From Paenibacillus herberti (GTDB lineage Bacteria > Bacillota > Bacilli > Paenibacillales > Paenibacillaceae): a stretch of 64,000 nt of DNA. The number at the start of each line of letters is the position of its first letter. Position 1 is the first letter of the stretch. Below the pieces are notes generated by a model. The model made no database searches. It saw only the letters and a program-made list of their open reading frames with translations, and was not told where the DNA came from. Below, in pieces: positions 6,508 through 15,175 of the stretch. The stretch spans positions 512,920-576,919 of the forward strand of contig NZ_NMUQ01000002.1 of NCBI RefSeq assembly GCF_002233675.1, written 5' to 3'. The translations under genes and the position numbers were made by a program.

Positions 6508-8490
6508 TTAGGCGCGTGCTGCCGCCTGCGGCACGCGCTGTTCCACCAGCGCGCGAACGTCGTCCGCGCTGTCCAGATCTAGAGCGGCGGCGGCAAGCTC
6601 CGCCAGCTCGGACTGGTTCAAGCGCGAGAGCAGCGCGCGCGTGCCGAGGATGGCGGACGAGCTCATGCTGAACTCGTCCAGGCCCATGCCGAGCAAGAGC
6701 GGCACCGCCAGCGGATTGCCGGCCATTTCGCCGCACATGCCGACCCACTTGCCTTCGGCATGGGCAGCGCGGATAACGCGGTCGATGAGGCGAAGCACCG
6801 GCGGATGGAGCGGATCGCTCAAGTAGCTGAGCTTCGGGTTCATCCGATCGGCCGCCATCGTGTACTGCACGAGATCATTCGTGCCGATGCTGAAGAAGTC
6901 GACCTCTCGTGCCAGACGATCCGCCATCATGGCGGCGGCCGGAATCTCGATCATGATACCGGCTTCCATATCATCTCGGAACGGCTTGCCTTCAGCGCGC
7001 AGCTCCTCGCGCGCCTCTTCCAGCAGTGCCTTGGCGCGCCGCCACTCGCCGAGCGTAGCGACCATCGGGAACATTACCTTGATGTTCCCGTGTGCGCTGG
7101 CGCGCAGTATTGCTCGCAGCTGGGTCTTGAACAGCTGCGGACGGTCCAGGCTAATGCGCAGGGCGCGGTAGCCCAGGAAAGGATTGTCCTCGCGCGGCAG
7201 CTCCAGCAGCGGCAACTCTTTGTCGCCGCCGATATCCATCGTGCGGATCACGACAGAAGCATCCGGGCCGAGCGCCTCTGCAGCGGAGCGGTAAGCACCG
7301 TATTGCTCGTCCTCACCGGGCAGCGTGTCCCTCCCCATATAAAGGAACTCAGTGCGGAACAAGCCGATGCCTTCTGCGTCATGTTTTTTCGCCTGGACGG
7401 CATCCTGAGCGCTGCCGATATTGGCAGCCAGCTCGACCTGCACGCCGTTAGCGCTGACAGATGGACGGCCGCGGAAAACTTCATTCTCGGCCTGGCTGCG
7501 GCGGTATTCTGCTTCGAGCGCACGATAACGCTCCAGCTCTTCCGCTATTGGATCAACGATGATTACGCCGCTGAAGCCGTCTACAATTACAGTCTGTCCA
7601 TCTTTTATATCGTTTAGCGCCTCGCCCGCGCCGACTGCGGCAGCGACGCCGACAGAACGCGCGATGATGGCGCTATGCGAGGTCCGGCCCCCGACGGCTG
7701 TCGCAAAACCAGCCACCTGCTTCGGGTCCAGCTGTGCCGTATCGGATGGAGTCAAATCCTCCGCGATGAGCACCTGCTTGAGCGGGGCTCCAATAGCCTC
7801 TAGGTAATCCTCCCAGACGATATGGCCTGGAACTGATACAGAAATTACAGCTCCCGCTGCTTCAGCTCCTGCATTACCCCCGATTGAGGAGTGTTCGGCT
7901 CCCTCGCTCCCTGCAATTGCTACAACGGCAGATAAAGCTTGGTCAGCTGACGCAGTTACAGCTGATGTCGTTGGATCAGTTGAAGCCGATGCAGTTACCG
8001 CAGTTGCTTCTCGGACAACGCTTGGCTCTGTCGCCAAGCCGACATCTGTCGCTCCTTGCAGGATGCGGATGACCCGCTGACTCACGTCGCGCACATCAGC
8101 AGCGCGCTCCCGCAAATACGGGTCATCCAGCGCGGCGATGACCGACGCCACCTCTTCTGCCGTCTCCCATAGAGCGGAGTCGGCGGCCTGCAGCCCCTCG
8201 GTGATACACTCGCGTGCCACGCCCACCAGTTCCTCGTCTTCCAGCAGGAAGACGTGAGCCTCAAAAATCTCCGCCTCGTGCTGGCGCCCCTCGGCGCTCA
8301 TCCGCTCCCGGATCGCTTCCAGCTCCCGGGATGCCTGCGCCACGGCGGCGTCGAAACGCTCCGCCTCGCGCCCAGCCTCCTCCGCCGCGATCGATCTCGC
8401 GGCGACGGACAATTCCGCCCCGACCCGCTTCGCGAGGCCGATGGCATAACCCGGGGCGGCTCCGATTCCCTGAATCGTTCTCATCGCCAC
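6508..8490 (-). CDS. ptsI: PTS enzyme I with an Ala/Ser/Thr-rich interdomain insert
   Basis: Enzyme I (660 residues) takes phosphate from phosphoenolpyruvate and passes it to HPr in the cytosol. Family features in order are the N-terminal GIGAAPGYAIG, the HPr-binding helical region, the phospho-histidine site GGRTSHSAI (His about 272), the PEP-binding barrel with FRTEFLYMGRD, MDIGGDKELP, NPFLGYRALR and GTNDLVQYTMAADR, and the cysteine site GMCGEMAG. Typical length is about 570 residues. The excess is an insert at about residues 148-220, rich in Ala, Ser, Thr, Val and Gly, between the HPr-binding helices and the phosphohistidine domain. It is the last gene of the operon, and its start codon lies 3 bp after the ptsH stop. 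Confidence 0.95.
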   Translation of the reverse strand: MAMRTIQGIGAAPGYAIGLAKRVGAELSVAARSIAAEEAGREAERFDAAVAQASRELEAIRERMSAEGRQHEAEIFEAHVFLLEDEELVGVARECITEGLQAADSALWETAEEVASVIAALDDPYLRERAADVRDVSQRVIRILQGATDVGLATEPSVVREATAVTASASTDPTTSAVTASADQALSAVVAIAGSEGAEHSSIGGNAGAEAAGAVISVSVPGHIVWEDYLEAIGAPLKQVLIAEDLTPSDTAQLDPKQVAGFATAVGGRTSHSAIIARSVGVAAAVGAGEALNDIKDGQTVIVDGFSGVIIVDPIAEELERYRALEAEYRRSQAENEVFRGRPSVSANGVQVELAANIGSAQDAVQAKKHDAEGIGLFRTEFLYMGRDTLPGEDEQYGAYRSAAEALGPDASVVIRTMDIGGDKELPLLELPREDNPFLGYRALRISLDRPQLFKTQLRAILRASAHGNIKVMFPMVATLGEWRRAKALLEEAREELRAEGKPFRDDMEAGIMIEIPAAAMMADRLAREVDFFSIGTNDLVQYTMAADRMNPKLSYLSDPLHPPVLRLIDRVIRAAHAEGKWVGMCGEMAGNPLAVPLLLGMGLDEFSMSSSAILGTRALLSRLNQSELAELAAAALDLDSADDVRALVEQRVPQAAARA

Positions 8491-8493
8491 CCG

Positions 8494-8754
8494 CTATTCC
8501 GCTTCCGCGGAGCTTAGAACCGCTCCGATCGCGTCCACAACAGCCTCGGCCCCTTCGCCTTGGGCCGCAACCGTAACAACGTCGCCTTGCTTAGCGCCGA
8601 CCGACAGCACCTTCACGAGACTTTTTGCATTGCTGCGAATGTCGCCTTTAATCAGATGTACGTCACCGGCAAAAGGCTTCGCCGCCTCGACAATTTTCCG
8701 CGCTGGACGGGCGTGAATGCCCGTCGGATTTACAATCGTGAATGTTTTTTCCAT
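8494..8754 (-). CDS. ptsH: Phosphocarrier protein HPr
   Basis: This 86-residue small carrier passes phosphate from enzyme I to EIIA proteins. The phospho-histidine motif TGIHARPA is at residues 11-18 (His14). The regulatory serine targeted by HPr kinase in Firmicutes is present in NAKSLVKVLSVG (Ser45), so CcpA-type carbon catabolite control is expected. It is directly upstream of ptsI and downstream of the GlcNAc-type EIIBC, separated from it by a 255-bp spacer (8755-9009). I see no gene in that spacer, but it may hold a separate promoter for ptsHI. Confidence 0.96.
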   Translation of the reverse strand: MEKTFTIVNPTGIHARPARKIVEAAKPFAGDVHLIKGDIRSNAKSLVKVLSVGAKQGDVVTVAAQGEGAEAVVDAIGAVLSSAEAE

Positions 8755-9009
8755 TTCCGATTAATCTCCTCTCATATCCCCAAGGAGCCGCGCTTTCCCT
8801 TGCGCAGCCCTCTATGGATCCCCATGTTTGTTGCATGTTCTTTTTCTTGCTGTATAAGCTGAACTTAGAAGCTTAACAGCGGTACCCGCTGCGCGAACCG
8901 ATCTGTTGTAGTGGGATTCCTTCTACAAAGGCGACCACATTAAATGGATGGGTTCGCTCCAAATCTCTTCTGCTGCTCGTTCCCTTATCTCCCCAAAACC
9001 AATCACTTG

Positions 9010-10482
9010 CTAAAGCTTCTTCTTAATCTCATCCTTCAGTTCCTCCGAAGAGGTTCCGAATATAGCCTGCACCGCGCCTTTACCGAGGCGGATTACGCCG
9101 ACAGCGCCCAGCTTCTTGAGGTCAGCGTCACGTATTTCCTTGTCGTCCTTGACGACGAGACGCAGACGGGTGATGCAAGCGTCCACGCTCTCGATATTGC
9201 CAGCGCCGCCAAGCGCAGCCAGCACCTGGGATGCTTTATCATTAGTGGCGCCGAGTGCGGAGCTGCCAGCGACATCTTGCGGATTTCCGCTTGTGCCGGT
9301 TTCGGAGGCTTCTTCGTCCTCGCGGCCCGGCGTTTTGAGATTCAGCTTGATGATTAGGAAGCGGAACAGCACATAGTAGACAGCCGCAAATACCAGACCG
9401 ACTGGAATGAGAATGAGCGGGTTCGTGGCAAGCTGATAGTTGATCAAATAGTCGAGCAAACCAGCCGAGAATCCGAAGCCAAGCTTGACGTCAAGCTCGT
9501 ACATAATCCAGCCGCTAATACCCGCAAGCACAGCATGGACCACATACAGCAGAGGCGCGACGAACATGAACGCGAATTCAAGCGGCTCCGTGATACCAGT
9601 CAAGAACGAGGCAACAGCTGCCCCGATGAAAATGGAGGAAACCACTTTACGACGCTCTGGACGGGCAGTGTGGATGATAGCCATAGCCGCCGCAGGCAAC
9701 GCGAACATCATGATCGGGAAGAAACCAGTCATGAACATACCCGCCGTGCGGTCGCCGGCGAAGAAACGGTTCAGGTCGCCCGTCACTACTTTGCCAGCTG
9801 CATCTGTGAACGTTCCGATCTGGAACCAGGCGATGCTGTTGAGAATATGATGCAGGCCAAACGGGAGCAGCAAGCGGTTCGCCAACCCGTAGATGAAAGC
9901 ACCAACGCCGCCGAGACTGACGACCCAATTGCCGAACGTATCCAGCCAGTTTTGCACCGGACCCCAGATTAGAGCAAACACAATACCGATAAGAATCATG
10001 GAAACAGACGTGATGATCGGTACAAAACGCTTGCCGCCGAAAAATCCGAGCCAGTCTGGCAGTTTGATTTTATGGAATCGATTGTACATGTAAGCTGCAA
10101 CAAGACCCGATGCGATACCGCCGAGTACGCCCATGTTGAGCACGCTGTCCTTGCCGATGATGCCCGGGAACACTAGCGGACCTGCTTTCAGCACATTCTG
10201 CAGCACTAAGTAAGCAATGACCGCTGCCAGTGTGGCAACAGCATCACCAGCCATACCTATCGCAACGCCAACTGCGAAAATAATCGGCAAGTTATCAAAA
10301 ATCGCCGAACCGCCTGCGGCCAGGAACGGTGCGATATAAGTGTTGATCCATTCGCCAGTGCTGCCCCAACCGAAGTCAGTGACGTAGTTAATATTGCCGA
10401 AGCGCAGCAGAATCGCCGCCGCAGGCAGCGCTGCCACTGGCAGCATGAGAGATTTCCCGATTTTTTGCAAAAAAGCTAACAT
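9010..10482 (-). CDS. nagP: PTS EIICB component, N-acetylglucosamine type
   Basis: This is a 490-residue membrane transporter that imports and phosphorylates its sugar. The N-terminal about 390 residues are the multi-helix IIC domain, with FDNLPIIFAVGVAIG, NMGVLGGI, the substrate-region GLHHILNSIAWFQIG, and GITEPLEF. A linker rich in Glu, Thr and Gly leads to the IIB domain, with the phosphocysteine in DACITRLRL (about residue 433). The stretch NRFFAGDRTAGMFMTGFFP is close to what I recall for E. coli NagE and bacillar NagP rather than PtsG, so GlcNAc is the better guess, with glucose as the alternative. No EIIA domain is fused; it is encoded by the next gene upstream. GlcNAc uptake fits the cell-wall and chitin-like genes in the window. 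Confidence 0.85.
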   Translation of the reverse strand: MLAFLQKIGKSLMLPVAALPAAAILLRFGNINYVTDFGWGSTGEWINTYIAPFLAAGGSAIFDNLPIIFAVGVAIGMAGDAVATLAAVIAYLVLQNVLKAGPLVFPGIIGKDSVLNMGVLGGIASGLVAAYMYNRFHKIKLPDWLGFFGGKRFVPIITSVSMILIGIVFALIWGPVQNWLDTFGNWVVSLGGVGAFIYGLANRLLLPFGLHHILNSIAWFQIGTFTDAAGKVVTGDLNRFFAGDRTAGMFMTGFFPIMMFALPAAAMAIIHTARPERRKVVSSIFIGAAVASFLTGITEPLEFAFMFVAPLLYVVHAVLAGISGWIMYELDVKLGFGFSAGLLDYLINYQLATNPLILIPVGLVFAAVYYVLFRFLIIKLNLKTPGREDEEASETGTSGNPQDVAGSSALGATNDKASQVLAALGGAGNIESVDACITRLRLVVKDDKEIRDADLKKLGAVGVIRLGKGAVQAIFGTSSEELKDEIKKKL

Positions 10483-10504
10483 AACTTTACCTCCCTATTC
10501 ATCA

Positions 10505-11005
10505 TTAAGTTTGTTTAAGGGTTATCGTATAATTCCCAGTTGCGCCAGCCTTAACGGTGCCGTATTGACAGTCAACCTTCTCGGCCGCTTCTTCCTCCGC
10601 CACGATGACCGGAGAGATGAGCGAATGGCCGGCGGCGCGGATTGCTTCCAGGTCGAACTCGATCAGCGGTTGACCGGCCTTGACGGCATCGCCGGTTTTG
10701 ACCAGCGCTTTGAAGCCGCTGCCCTGCATGGATACCGTATTGATGCCGATATGGATCAGCAGCTGCAGTCCGGATTCATGCTCCACGATGACCGCATGAT
10801 GCGTGTCGATCAGATGCGCAACAACTCCATCAAACGGAGCGACAGCAACGCCTTCGGATGGGTCGATCGCGGCTCCAGGGCCCATCATACCTTGGGCAAA
10901 AGCTTCATCCGGCACTTCCGCCAGCGGAACAAGACGTCCTGTAATAGCGGCTGCGACCTCGACAACCTGAGCTTCTTTTTTGTTGCTGAATAGTTTTTTG
11001 AACAT
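10505..11005 (-). CDS. crr: PTS EIIA component, glucose family
   Basis: This 166-residue EIIA-Glc family protein relays phosphate from HPr to the EIIB domain. Key features are TGRLVPLAEVPDEAFAQGMMG near the N-terminus, FDGVVAHLIDTHHAV, and LQLLIHIGINTVSMQG, which carries the phosphorylated His (about residue 90) with the partner His in the THHAV segment. Stand-alone EIIA next to an EIICB lacking it suggests that they form one permease. Start ATG 11005 has GGAGAG upstream. It lies between glcT and the EIICB gene, all on the minus strand. Confidence 0.92.
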   Translation of the reverse strand: MFKKLFSNKKEAQVVEVAAAITGRLVPLAEVPDEAFAQGMMGPGAAIDPSEGVAVAPFDGVVAHLIDTHHAVIVEHESGLQLLIHIGINTVSMQGSGFKALVKTGDAVKAGQPLIEFDLEAIRAAGHSLISPVIVAEEEAAEKVDCQYGTVKAGATGNYTITLKQT

Positions 11006-11085
11006 GGATAATCTCTCCTTATCAATAAAGTTATTTTGAAAGCCGGACCCCTCTACAAACGAGACGGATCGCGGCGTTGCCCGCG

Positions 11086-11952
11086 TCAGTTATCCCCTTG
11101 CCTGTAAGCCTCCAACAAACGATGCACATGCATCGCGAGGAATCCGATCTCGTTTTTGCCCACTGGCAAGCCGAGCTCCTTCTCCATCTTCTCTGCGGCG
11201 AGCGCAGCTATCCGATGCATTTCGGGGAACTTGTCGGCAATCTCGTCGGCAAACGGATTCGTGGCACTTTTACCTTCCGCAAGCCGGTCCAACGCATGAT
11301 GCAGATGCATGACGAGTCTTGCGTAGTCGCTGCCTCTGCGTGGAATTGCGATCTCGCCCTCCTGCTCGATTAACGCGATCATCTCCGCCATTAGCTTGGT
11401 GCGTCGCGCCAGCTGTCCAGCCGACAGCTCCCCTGCAGCCGAATGGACATGAAAGGTTAGAAAGCCTACTTCCTCTTCGGGTATGGGAATTCCGAACGCT
11501 TCCTCGATCATGCGAGCAGCTTCTGCTGCAATAGCATATTCTTGAGGGAAGGCCAGCTTCGTCTCCTCCAGAAATGGATTGCTAATCTCCATTCCGCTAT
11601 GCAGCCGAAATACAGCGAACTGAATATGACTCGGCAGCGCAAAATAAACTTTAGGACTGACGGGGATGCCCATATCCTCCCGAATTCGTTCAACGATTCG
11701 CTCGGCAATGGCGACGGATTCCGGTTCGATTTCCTCTAGCAGCAGACGGTAGCGTCCGGCCTCTTCCTTGTCGTCCAGCCGGTAGCGCTTCTCGATGCGC
11801 GGATCGTCTCCCGGAATGGTCTGCAGTCCTTTGGCCTCGAAGCCGAGTCCTTTGCCGAACAGTACGTATTCCTTGCCCGTATCCACGCGCACCGTCAAAA
11901 TAACGTTATTGCCTACTGCGCGCTCGATTCGGTACTCTCTGCCACCGGACAT
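11086..11952 (-). CDS. glcT: GlcT-family RNA-binding transcription antiterminator
   Basis: This 288-residue BglG/SacY-family antiterminator has an N-terminal RNA-binding CAT domain of about 60 residues (YRIERAVGNNVILT, KEYVLFGKGLGF) followed by two PTS regulation domains with their conserved histidines (HIQFAVFRL, LTFHVHSA; VMHLHHAL, LAMHVHRLL). I chose ATG 11952, preceded by GGAAGGAGGAGGAGCCG. The longer frame to 12099 runs through the leader terminator and adds non-family residues. Phosphorylation by HPr and the EII controls whether it dimerises and binds its RNA target. The target-like sequence and a terminator lie in its own leader (12002-12112), so it probably autoregulates the whole glcT-EIIA-EIICB-ptsH-ptsI unit. 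Confidence 0.93.
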   Translation of the reverse strand: MSGGREYRIERAVGNNVILTVRVDTGKEYVLFGKGLGFEAKGLQTIPGDDPRIEKRYRLDDKEEAGRYRLLLEEIEPESVAIAERIVERIREDMGIPVSPKVYFALPSHIQFAVFRLHSGMEISNPFLEETKLAFPQEYAIAAEAARMIEEAFGIPIPEEEVGFLTFHVHSAAGELSAGQLARRTKLMAEMIALIEQEGEIAIPRRGSDYARLVMHLHHALDRLAEGKSATNPFADEIADKFPEMHRIAALAAEKMEKELGLPVGKNEIGFLAMHVHRLLEAYRQGDN

Positions 11953-12001
11953 CGGCTCCTCCTCCTTCCGCCCTTTCCTATTACCGTTCCCCGGTGGACG
12001 C

Positions 12002-12084
12002 AAAAAAACCAAGGATAGCGAACACAGGATAATAAACGCATTCGAAGGTGAATGCTGGTTTATCCGTGTTATCGCTTTCCTTGG
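12002..12084 (-). terminator. Leader terminator of the glcT operon (attenuator)
   Basis: On the minus strand a long imperfect hairpin begins CCAAGGAAAGCGATAACAC and closes with GTGTTCGCTATCCTTGG, followed by TTTTTTT. It lies 50 bp before the glcT start and downstream of a promoter, so it is a leader attenuator. Its 5' arm overlaps the RAT element at 12083-12112. Confidence 0.85.
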
Positions 12085-12112
12085 CTCATGCCTAATCAAA
12101 TAGTCGCACGCC
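12083..12112 (-). promoter_or_regulatory. GlcT-type ribonucleic antiterminator (RAT)
   Basis: On the minus strand the segment runs GGCGTGCGACTATTTG then ATTAGGCATGAGCC. It resembles the GlcT target of the B. subtilis ptsG leader as I remember it (CGTG..ACT..TT.GAT.AGGCATGAG). Its 3' end shares bases with the terminator 5' arm, the classical arrangement in which protein-stabilised RAT prevents terminator folding. Confidence 0.75.
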
Positions 12113-12177
12113 TTAGAAACGGCTTATGAAGTTTATTTTTCATACATTCCGATAGAAAATACCCGATGCAAGTAAAA

Positions 12178-12207
12178 ACTATAGCTCATCTAAAACGCTT
12201 TCGTCAA
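12178..12207 (-). promoter_or_regulatory. Likely sigma-A promoter of the glcT operon
   Basis: On the minus strand TTGACG, an 18-bp spacer, then TATAGT. Transcription from here would include the RAT and the leader terminator before glcT. Confidence 0.55.
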
Positions 12208-12331
12208 CGGAAAGTTGCGCCAGCCGCCAGGCTTGCGGTATTGTTAATGTCATCTAATATCACATTTGAAATATAATTCAGTTATTATGTTATATTTTGT
12301 TCCATAAGAGGAAAAGGCAGGGGGATACGGA

Positions 12332-13642
12332 GTGGATATTCGACATATGCGGCTGGACGAACCAGCCCTTGGCACCTTCAGCGAAGAACGCGAGGAATAC
12401 GAGCGCGATTATGCCCGTTTGATCCAGTCACCGGCGTTCCGCCGTCTGCAGGGCAAGTCTCAAGTGTTCGGCGCAGGCTCGGGCGATTACTATCGCACTC
12501 GGCTGACGCATTCCCTTGAGGTTTCTCAAATTGCTCGCGAGGCGGCTCGCCGACTGGCCAAGCATTATCCTTTTGTCGAGCAGGGCGAACATCCCGGACT
12601 TGTCGTCAGCCCTGCGGTGGTTGAATGTGCGGCGTTGGCGCATGATCTTGGCCATCCTCCTTTTGGCCATCGTGGTGAAGAGGTGCTTAACGGGCTGCTG
12701 CAGGAGCAGTACGGAATGAAGTACGAGGGCAACGCCCAGAACTTCCGCATTCTCATGTTTCTAGAAAAGCGCGCCGGCAGCGGCAGCGGACTCGATCTGA
12801 CTGCAGCCGTGCTGCTCGCCGTCAACAAGTATCCTTATTGCATCGATGAGCCGGGCCGCCTAAAGGGCGTCTACGCGCCAGAATGGGAAATCATCCGCGA
12901 ACTGCGCGAGCGATGGGATATGCCAGAGGGCGCCAAAACGCTGGAAACTCAGCTGATGGACTTATGCGATGACATCGCCTACTCCACTCATGATATTGAG
13001 GACGGCATCCGCGCCGGGAAAATCGGGATGGACCGGACCTTTTTTGAAAGTGAACATCTGCACTCCCATCTGGTCCAGGAAATTGTCGATGATGAAGGCA
13101 ATAAAGACTTCCGCTGGGAAGAGGTCAACATCCCTGAGATGGTACGACGGGTGCTGGATGACTTCATTAGTCAGTGGGAGAGCATTTATATCGCCTGTGG
13201 ACGCGAAGCATCCCGGACCCGCCGCGAAATCAAGGCTCGCTGGGTGAGCACATTCGCTGGAAGGATCGGCATCATTGACGAGGCAGGTTGGAAAAGAGTT
13301 ACGTTTGTGCGCGATGACGCTTGCGACTACGAGCTGCTGCGCACGATGGAAATTCTCAAAAAGCTGGCTTGGGTGACGCTCATCAAGGACTTCCGCGTCC
13401 AGCGGCTGCAGATGCGCAGCGAGATCATGATCAAGCAGTTATGGGACAGCTTCATCAAGCCAGAAACCGGCCGCCTCATCGTTCCTTCCGACTGGCTGCA
13501 AAATTACGAAAGCCACGCTGCCAAATGGAGCTGGCCGCGCTTCGTTGCCGACTATATCGCCGGCATGACGGACGCCTACGCCGAGAAGGTGTACGCCGAG
13601 CTGTTCGCCAGCAAGTCCGGCTCGATTTATGAGATGGACTAA
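12332..13642 (+). CDS. dgt: dGTP triphosphohydrolase (HD domain)
   Basis: This 436-residue HD-superfamily dNTPase-like protein is expected to hydrolyse dGTP (or other dNTPs) to the nucleoside and tripolyphosphate. Metal-binding features are RTRLTHSLEV (His60), ALAHDLGHPPFGH (HD at 104-105) and DDIAYSTHDIEDG. A GTG start at 12332 follows AGGCAGGGGGATACGGA. The N-terminus DYARLIQSPAFRRLQGKSQVF is typical of the family. It is divergent from the glcT operon and followed by its own terminator. Substrate range cannot be read from sequence. Confidence 0.93.
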   Translation: MDIRHMRLDEPALGTFSEEREEYERDYARLIQSPAFRRLQGKSQVFGAGSGDYYRTRLTHSLEVSQIAREAARRLAKHYPFVEQGEHPGLVVSPAVVECAALAHDLGHPPFGHRGEEVLNGLLQEQYGMKYEGNAQNFRILMFLEKRAGSGSGLDLTAAVLLAVNKYPYCIDEPGRLKGVYAPEWEIIRELRERWDMPEGAKTLETQLMDLCDDIAYSTHDIEDGIRAGKIGMDRTFFESEHLHSHLVQEIVDDEGNKDFRWEEVNIPEMVRRVLDDFISQWESIYIACGREASRTRREIKARWVSTFAGRIGIIDEAGWKRVTFVRDDACDYELLRTMEILKKLAWVTLIKDFRVQRLQMRSEIMIKQLWDSFIKPETGRLIVPSDWLQNYESHAAKWSWPRFVADYIAGMTDAYAEKVYAELFASKSGSIYEMD

Positions 13643-13730
13643 GGGGGACGACGCTGATAACGACGGTGTCGCGGGAACATCCTTTTCGCAATCCGCTCTG
13701 TTGATGGCTATAGCTCTGCAGGTAGATGTA

Positions 13731-13783
13731 AAAGGAAGTCTCCATGAACCGCTTAATTGCGGCCATGGAGACTTCCTTTTTTT
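13731..13783 (+). terminator. Terminator downstream of dgt
   Basis: Perfect stem AAGGAAGTCTCCATG with its complement around a 17-nt loop, followed by TTTTTTT. Confidence 0.88.
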
Positions 13784-13929
13784 GGTGCGCTTATTCACAT
13801 TAAATTCCCATATCAGCCATAGCGCGGAGGGCTCCGAGGGAGCATTATGGATGGGAGCAGAGTGAAAAATAATCAGTAGAAACAAACGAGCAGTCCATTG
13901 CTTCCCCCAACTGCTCGTTGCAAAGATAG

Positions 13930-14235
13930 TCAGGCTTGAGCTACAGCCTGTTCATCGTAGGTAGGCGTCAGATCTGCCAACTTTAGTACCCGGAACACTC
14001 GATCCAGAATATCCTGCCCAACGTTTCCATTGGCTGATTCAATCTGAGAAATTTTGCTTTGTGTCGTGCCAGCTTCAGCTGCAAGCTGCTGCTGCGACAG
14101 GTTCAGCTGCATGCGGCGCGCATAAACCATATCGCCGATGACAACTGAAAAGCTCTTGAGATATTCGTCAACGCTTGGAACTTCCCCAGCCTGTTTAAGC
14201 AAGGTTTCAAAATCTTGTCCTAAACGTTTATCCAT
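13930..14235 (-). CDS. XRE-family antitoxin-like DNA-binding protein
   Basis: This 101-residue protein has a central helix-turn-helix of the XRE type (MQLNLSQQQLAAEAGTTQSK, then ISQIESANGN) preceded by an N-terminal extension (FETLLKQAGEVPSVDEYLKS). Size and position fit a HigA-like antitoxin. Its ATG at 14235 overlaps the last 8 bp of the toxin frame upstream, so the two are translationally linked in the reverse order (toxin first) usual for higBA. Since the toxin frame contains a stop, the antitoxin may now act only as a repressor, probably through the palindrome at 14554-14573. Confidence 0.8.
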   Translation of the reverse strand: MDKRLGQDFETLLKQAGEVPSVDEYLKSFSVVIGDMVYARRMQLNLSQQQLAAEAGTTQSKISQIESANGNVGQDILDRVFRVLKLADLTPTYDEQAVAQA

Positions 14236-14581
14236 GCGAATCCTCTCCCTTTAGATTAATGTACTGCTCGGGCTGGGCATTGACCCGAAATTCAAGCAAA
14301 GGAACATGGCGAACAAGCTCTTTAACCAGCATGATCGTGTATGGCCGACCATCCTCCAAATGTGTTTGAAAGTACCTCTTGAATGAATCCTGCAAACCAT
14401 GACGTTCCAGAAAGCGAAGGCCTCAAAGTAAGAGGGTATACAGCTGCCAAACATCAGAATCGCTTTTAGCTCTTTCGCCAAGAGCAGCGATGTCATCAAA
14501 AACGGGACTCCTCCCCGTCTCAGGGTCACGCATAAACTCAATTATTGTTCTCGTTATATCGTATACGATATAAACACGCAA
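14228..14581 (-). pseudogene. HigB/RelE-type toxin frame interrupted by a TGA
   Basis: Reading the minus strand in one frame gives EFMRDPETGRSPVFDDI, AALGERAKSDSDVWQLYTLL, then L and TGA (14425-14423), then GLRFLERHGLQDSFKRYFQT, HLEDGRPYTIMLVKELVRHV and PLLEFRVNAQPEQYI. Both halves continue in the same frame and look like phage-derived Gp49/HigB-like RelE toxins (RSPV.D...L...A..D, then KHLEDG-like, then hydrophobic strands). The frame opens at a TTG at 14581 or could start at ATG 14533. A single base change would restore a full protein of about 100-117 residues. Inactivation is likely unless TGA is read through or the base is a sequencing error. Confidence 0.7.
14554..14573. promoter_or_regulatory. 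20-bp perfect palindrome, probable toxin-antitoxin operator
   Basis: TTATATCGTATACGATATAA is its own reverse complement. It lies at the 5' end of the toxin frame, where the autorepression operator of a toxin-antitoxin operon is expected. Confidence 0.65.
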
Positions 14582-15175
14582 ATACTAGCGTATTTATACT
14601 CCCCTCCTCTCGAATGTGGAAATTCTTATTGATCGTAGCCTTAGTCTTTACATCGTCATCTAACAGAGCTCTTTTAAACAACAACTTGGCAAAAAAAACG
14701 CAGCAATAAAACTGGCTTGCCTACTTAAACGGAGGACTTGTTAGCGCTAAATTGGGCGCATTACTTTCAGCCTAGGATATTACATGGGCAGCATCAACGT
14801 TAGCAACGCCTCTAATACGGCCCACACCGCCAGCTCTATCAAGCGCCCTTTTCCTCCAGCCTACCCAAAGTCAGCCAGCAGGTTTTCTCATCCCCATCTC
14901 ACCTTGGAAACTGCTTCCTATTAACCCAATACAAGCGTTTCATGGTAAACTAAAATCTAGACATTACGTCTTTAACGCCCCTTGCAATCGCTGAAGTTGA
15001 ACGCTCCATTTGGCCTTCCAGAGGCGTCTCTTCAGCCAGCTTAAATGCATTTATATACCCAATCGTTACTATAATAGAGAGCCTGTTTGGGCTTGGCAAA
15101 AGCAGAGCTTCAAGCAATTCGCATGCTAGTACGCCAGCTTCAACTGTATACTCGAAGAAAGAAGGAAGACCCGTT
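14582..15175. other. Gene-free stretch between toxin-antitoxin remnant and tetR-like gene
   Basis: I find no convincing gene in these roughly 590 bp. A minus-strand open frame (14950-15249) overlaps the 5' end of the plus-strand TetR gene; it lacks family features and a ribosome binding site. A TATAAT-like -10 (TACTATAATAG, near 15070) could belong to the TetR gene. The rest shows no repeats or hairpins that stand out. Confidence 0.4.

Noticed and set aside
6760..7617. 285-codon plus-strand open frame
   Set aside because: Antisense shadow of ptsI.
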